A DNA stretch of 64,000 nucleotides from Sphagnum compactum (taxonomy: Eukaryota > Bryophyta > Sphagnopsida > Sphagnales): NCBI GenBank assembly GCA_965153455.1, contig OZ234497.1:7130001-7194000 (forward strand). Reading direction: 5' to 3'. The translations under genes were made by a program, and so were the position numbers. Below, in pieces: positions 60,701-64,000 of this stretch; position 1 is the stretch's first letter; every line of letters starts with the position of its first letter. The notes beneath the pieces are model-generated. The model was not told the DNA's origin and searched no databases. It saw only the letters and a list, made by a program, of their open reading frames with translations.

Positions 60701-63700
60701 ATTTGTGTTCCCATTATAAGTGGCAAAATTTTGCCAAAATGAAAACATTAATGTGAATGTTGTCCATTCTTTAATTGTTTTCTACACATATTCCAATTCA
60801 CCCAAATTATTTTTATATAAATGTTAAAGACAATATAATTATGCATAAAGTAAGATAAACATAACACTATAACCTTTAGTTTCATCATACACAAGGTGAG
60901 ATTTTTAAAAAAACCTACAAAAAAATACATTAGCATTGGGGGGGCGGGGGGGGGCAAAACTCATCAATTTTGGTGGTAAATTGAATTTCATCCTATCTTT
61001 CCTTATTCCTAAGCAGTTCCATTGTTGCTACATATATTTTCACTACTTTTACCTATACAACTACTATAATTAATCTCGAACCTTGTGCATTAAATGCTGA
61101 GTTTCAACATTTCATACAAAGATTTAGTAAAATGTCCTTACTTTGCAAATACCACTAAAAGAGGGGATAGGTGGTGAAAGGAAGCCTAAATACAAGGTGA
61201 AAACATAGTTATTTTATGGATAATTATAATGTTTCGACATTTTCCTCCATTGTTTGTTCCAATTTTTTATGGTGCTATTATATCCCTTAAACAAATTTGG
61301 CATTAATTAGATTATTTTCAAATTTGCCAAAATTTTGAAAAAATAATTACCCAAAATGTTGAAAATTAGTATAATTAAACTTTTGTCTAATCTAGTCGGA
61401 TTCGAACCTAGGTCTAAATGGGACTAAGTGCCCAACACACATTGGGACTTGTTATGACTTTGTACCCCTTGTTGATAATATTGTTTATGTTGAACTTTTC
61501 ACAAATTCAAAATTTTAGTGCCAAAGCTTAAGAATCTAAATACAATAACTATATATCTTTAGGAACTATAATATTTGTCATAAATTTTTTTGTGGTAATT
61601 TAAGTTTGTATCTTTAATTTTATTTTGACTTCAAATACATAATTACACTTATTTCTTTGTTCTTTTTGTTGAAATTGACAACCTTTTATGTTGATGGTTT
61701 AGGACTAACCATTGCTTTGATGTTGCTATTATTTGTAAACTTTTCATTTTCAAAGTTACAATGTAAAAATTGATTAATTATAAAGTTTTTTTGGTCTTAA
61801 CAAATTACAAACAATTAAATGACTATGCAATATTTTCAACATAACAAACTTATGTTCATTCCCAATTAATCTTTGATAGAAAATTGCATTATGATCAATA
61901 AATAATAGATGTATTTGGTAACTATTGAATGGATAGTCTAAAGAAAAACTAATTGTGAACCTAATTTTAACATTTCATCATACATTTGGACCATATTACA
62001 AGATTAGCAACTTGATAACAAATAAAAATGACAATGAACAAAATGAATGAAAGTGGAAAATGATAAGTGCAACTATGGACAACTAGATATGAATGTGTCA
62101 AACAAACTTGTTTATTCACCTTGCTATGAAATTATAGTTTCGTCTACCTATCCACCATCTATTTCATACACTTATTCTATCAAAACTATACCACTTTGTT
62201 GCATTTGTTACTATTGCAACGATACTCAACAAATAGGTAAATAATTGCAATTTCATTCAATTGGAATAACAAATTCAACCATTATATTCATAGGGTCATA
62301 ATCCTATTCACAACTATTCATTCTATCCCAATCAATCTAAATTTATCCTATTCAAAAGTCCCCCTTTGACACATTTTCATAACCTTGTGATCAATTGGTT
62401 TCTTAAATACATTTAATTTCCCCAAAATGTCTTGAAAATCAACCAAACAAAATTCCTTGATATCACTTTTGTATTCTAATTTTGATAATAATTAAGTTGC
62501 CTTTGAAATTATGGACTATCTATGGGTTATCCATACATTTTTTAATTCTTTTAGGAAAAGGATGGTGTTCAAATGTTTTTGTTCTACACATTACATGTAA
62601 TTCTATTCATAACATCTCACAAAGTAAAAATGATATTAATTACTTTTTATCGAGGAAAATTATCTCACTTGCATGGATTCCATTTTTGTAATTCAATTAC
62701 GATTATGATTATATGTACCTTCAATTATTGAATTAGAGATGATTGTTACCAATGTTCCCCCCTAAAACATTTGTTGTTTTTTGACAAATAAATTGACAAT
62801 TGAAAGTTTTATTGCAAATGTCGCAACCCTAACATTGGGTTCGCGACTAAGTGTGAAGTGTAGGGGCCCATGAGGTCGAAAATGTGTTTAGGTGTGGAAC
62901 ACACTCTCACCAATGGGGGAGAGTGCAAGGGATGAAGCCCAATGACTCCTAAATGCATTCCCACTTTGGGAGTTGCATTCGTGTGAAAGTTGCAAATGTT
63001 CAAAGCCTTTGTTGGAAAGGCAAATAAACACCAAATTACGTCCCTAAAACACCATTAGAATTTTTTTGAGCGTAGATGCTTAAGGTGCCCTTGCATTGTT
63101 CATTTAGACATGATTTGCATGAATTTTGATCAAAAGAAAGGGCGAGAGTTAAATTGGGATCTTCCTAACCACAAATCTCTTAAAAGCAGGGGTCAAATGA
63201 AGTTTGATTAAGGCATGTTATACATCGTTGGAAAGATCTTTTTGAAGGATATAAAATATTTCCCTCACATTTTCAAAACAAACTTGATTTGAAAAAGATA
63301 TGAGCGTCCAAAGTTTTTGGACAATAAGAATCCCAATTTTGGGACTGCCACTTAGGAATCCCGGGGAAAAGTGACATTTGGATGTAGTCCATGTGGAGAG
63401 GCACAAAATATACTATACGGACGGGAATGGTGCCTCCTCCCAAAGGTTGCAGGTCGTGTAAAGCTTGTGTTTTGAGGTTGTCCCTGCTAAATTCGCTGCA
63501 TCATTTCCATTCAACTTGCATTAATCATCCTATTTTCTTGGTTGTGCAAGTTGACTTCATTTTCAATTCTCGCTTGTGATTTCGTCCTAGTCCCATCCTG
63601 AAGTTCTAGCACGCCTTCCTACCCTTGAAGTGCTGTGAATTAGGGAACATGCCGCAACTTTTTTCTTCTTTTGTTGTTTCACTCTAGGACCCACCTTTGG

Positions 63701-64000
63701 GTCATTTGAAGAGTTTGGGGGTGCGTCAACAAATCCCACTAGTTTTGCTAAAATTTAAAGGAAAATTTCCCAAAATTTTAAAATTCCAAAAAAGAAAAAA
63801 AGAAAAAATAAAAATTGATTACTATCAATGTTGGTTGTTGGTTTGAATTTTGAACCACATTTTGGTTGTAATAGTATTAACTTGTTGCTTGAAGTTATAG
63901 TTAAGGTGCATTCACACTTGGTGTTAAGGATTATAAGGTAAAGTCCCATAACACCATGCTAGCCATTTAGGACTTAAACCTAATTGCCATGAAAATTTTA
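57782..64000. other. Gene-free 3' flank
   Basis: No gene recognised. Named contents: near-palindromic TACATACA/TATGTATG repeats (about 58040-58095), a T- and C-rich, less AT-biased block (about 59690-60330) with open but motif-free frames, a G-run (60939-60955), a tRNA-B-box-like string on the minus strand (about 61396-61412), and a repeat of the module seen at 39856 (59369-59410). Confidence 0.4.
61380..61480 (-). repeat. Possible tRNA-related (SINE-like) fragment
   Basis: On the minus strand the string CCTAGGTTCGAATCCGACTA contains a perfect pol III B box (GGTTCGAATCC). Upstream on that strand an A box is not convincing, and no flanking direct repeat was found, so this is at most a fragment of a tRNA-derived element. 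Confidence 0.3.

Overview
This is a nuclear segment of a land-plant genome. Its protein-coding genes are split by many short to medium GT-AG introns, and they include plant-type families: a CER1-like wax alkane enzyme, the exocyst subunit SEC10, a cytosolic nucleoside diphosphate kinase, an Erv46/ERGIC3-like ER-Golgi protein and an alpha/beta hydrolase. Introns and intergenic DNA are AT-rich and carry CACTA-type elements, a tRNA-derived SINE, a decayed non-LTR reverse transcriptase and TTTAGGG telomere-type motifs. I cannot name the species. The transposon protein relics lean weakly towards a non-seed plant (fern, lycophyte or bryophyte), but this is only an impression.

Layout. 1-12.1 kb is repeat-rich DNA: a possible CACTA-type element (2.5-5.0 kb), a frameshifted SWIM-zinc-finger transposase-like relic (about 5.2-8.1 kb), then fragments. 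12.1-16.8 kb holds the Erv46/ERGIC3-like gene (11 coding exons, 367 aa). 18.1-19.9 kb holds a small alpha/beta hydrolase gene with one uncertain exon. 20-24 kb has decayed exon-like pieces and a minisatellite. 24.4-26.3 kb is a reverse transcriptase relic. 26.6-29.1 kb is the NDPK gene (4 coding exons, 151 aa), preceded by a promoter-proximal tandem repeat. 30.5-39.7 kb is SEC10 (24 coding exons, 801 aa), whose introns host a SINE, a MITE and a 28-base G run. 40-52 kb is repeat territory: a second reverse transcriptase end fragment, a degenerate tandem array, a 3.9 kb AT-rich CACTA-like element, and a hairpin whose loop is telomeric repeat. 52.8-57.8 kb is the CER1-like gene (11 coding exons, 624 aa). 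58-64 kb is gene-free.

The five genes all lie on the + strand and look like independent housekeeping or surface-lipid genes; nothing suggests a cluster or pathway. Exon joins were made by eye, and each of the four confident genes closes into one uninterrupted reading frame with matching splice phases. I see no novel multi-gene system. The more interesting signals are in the mobile and structured DNA in and between the genes.
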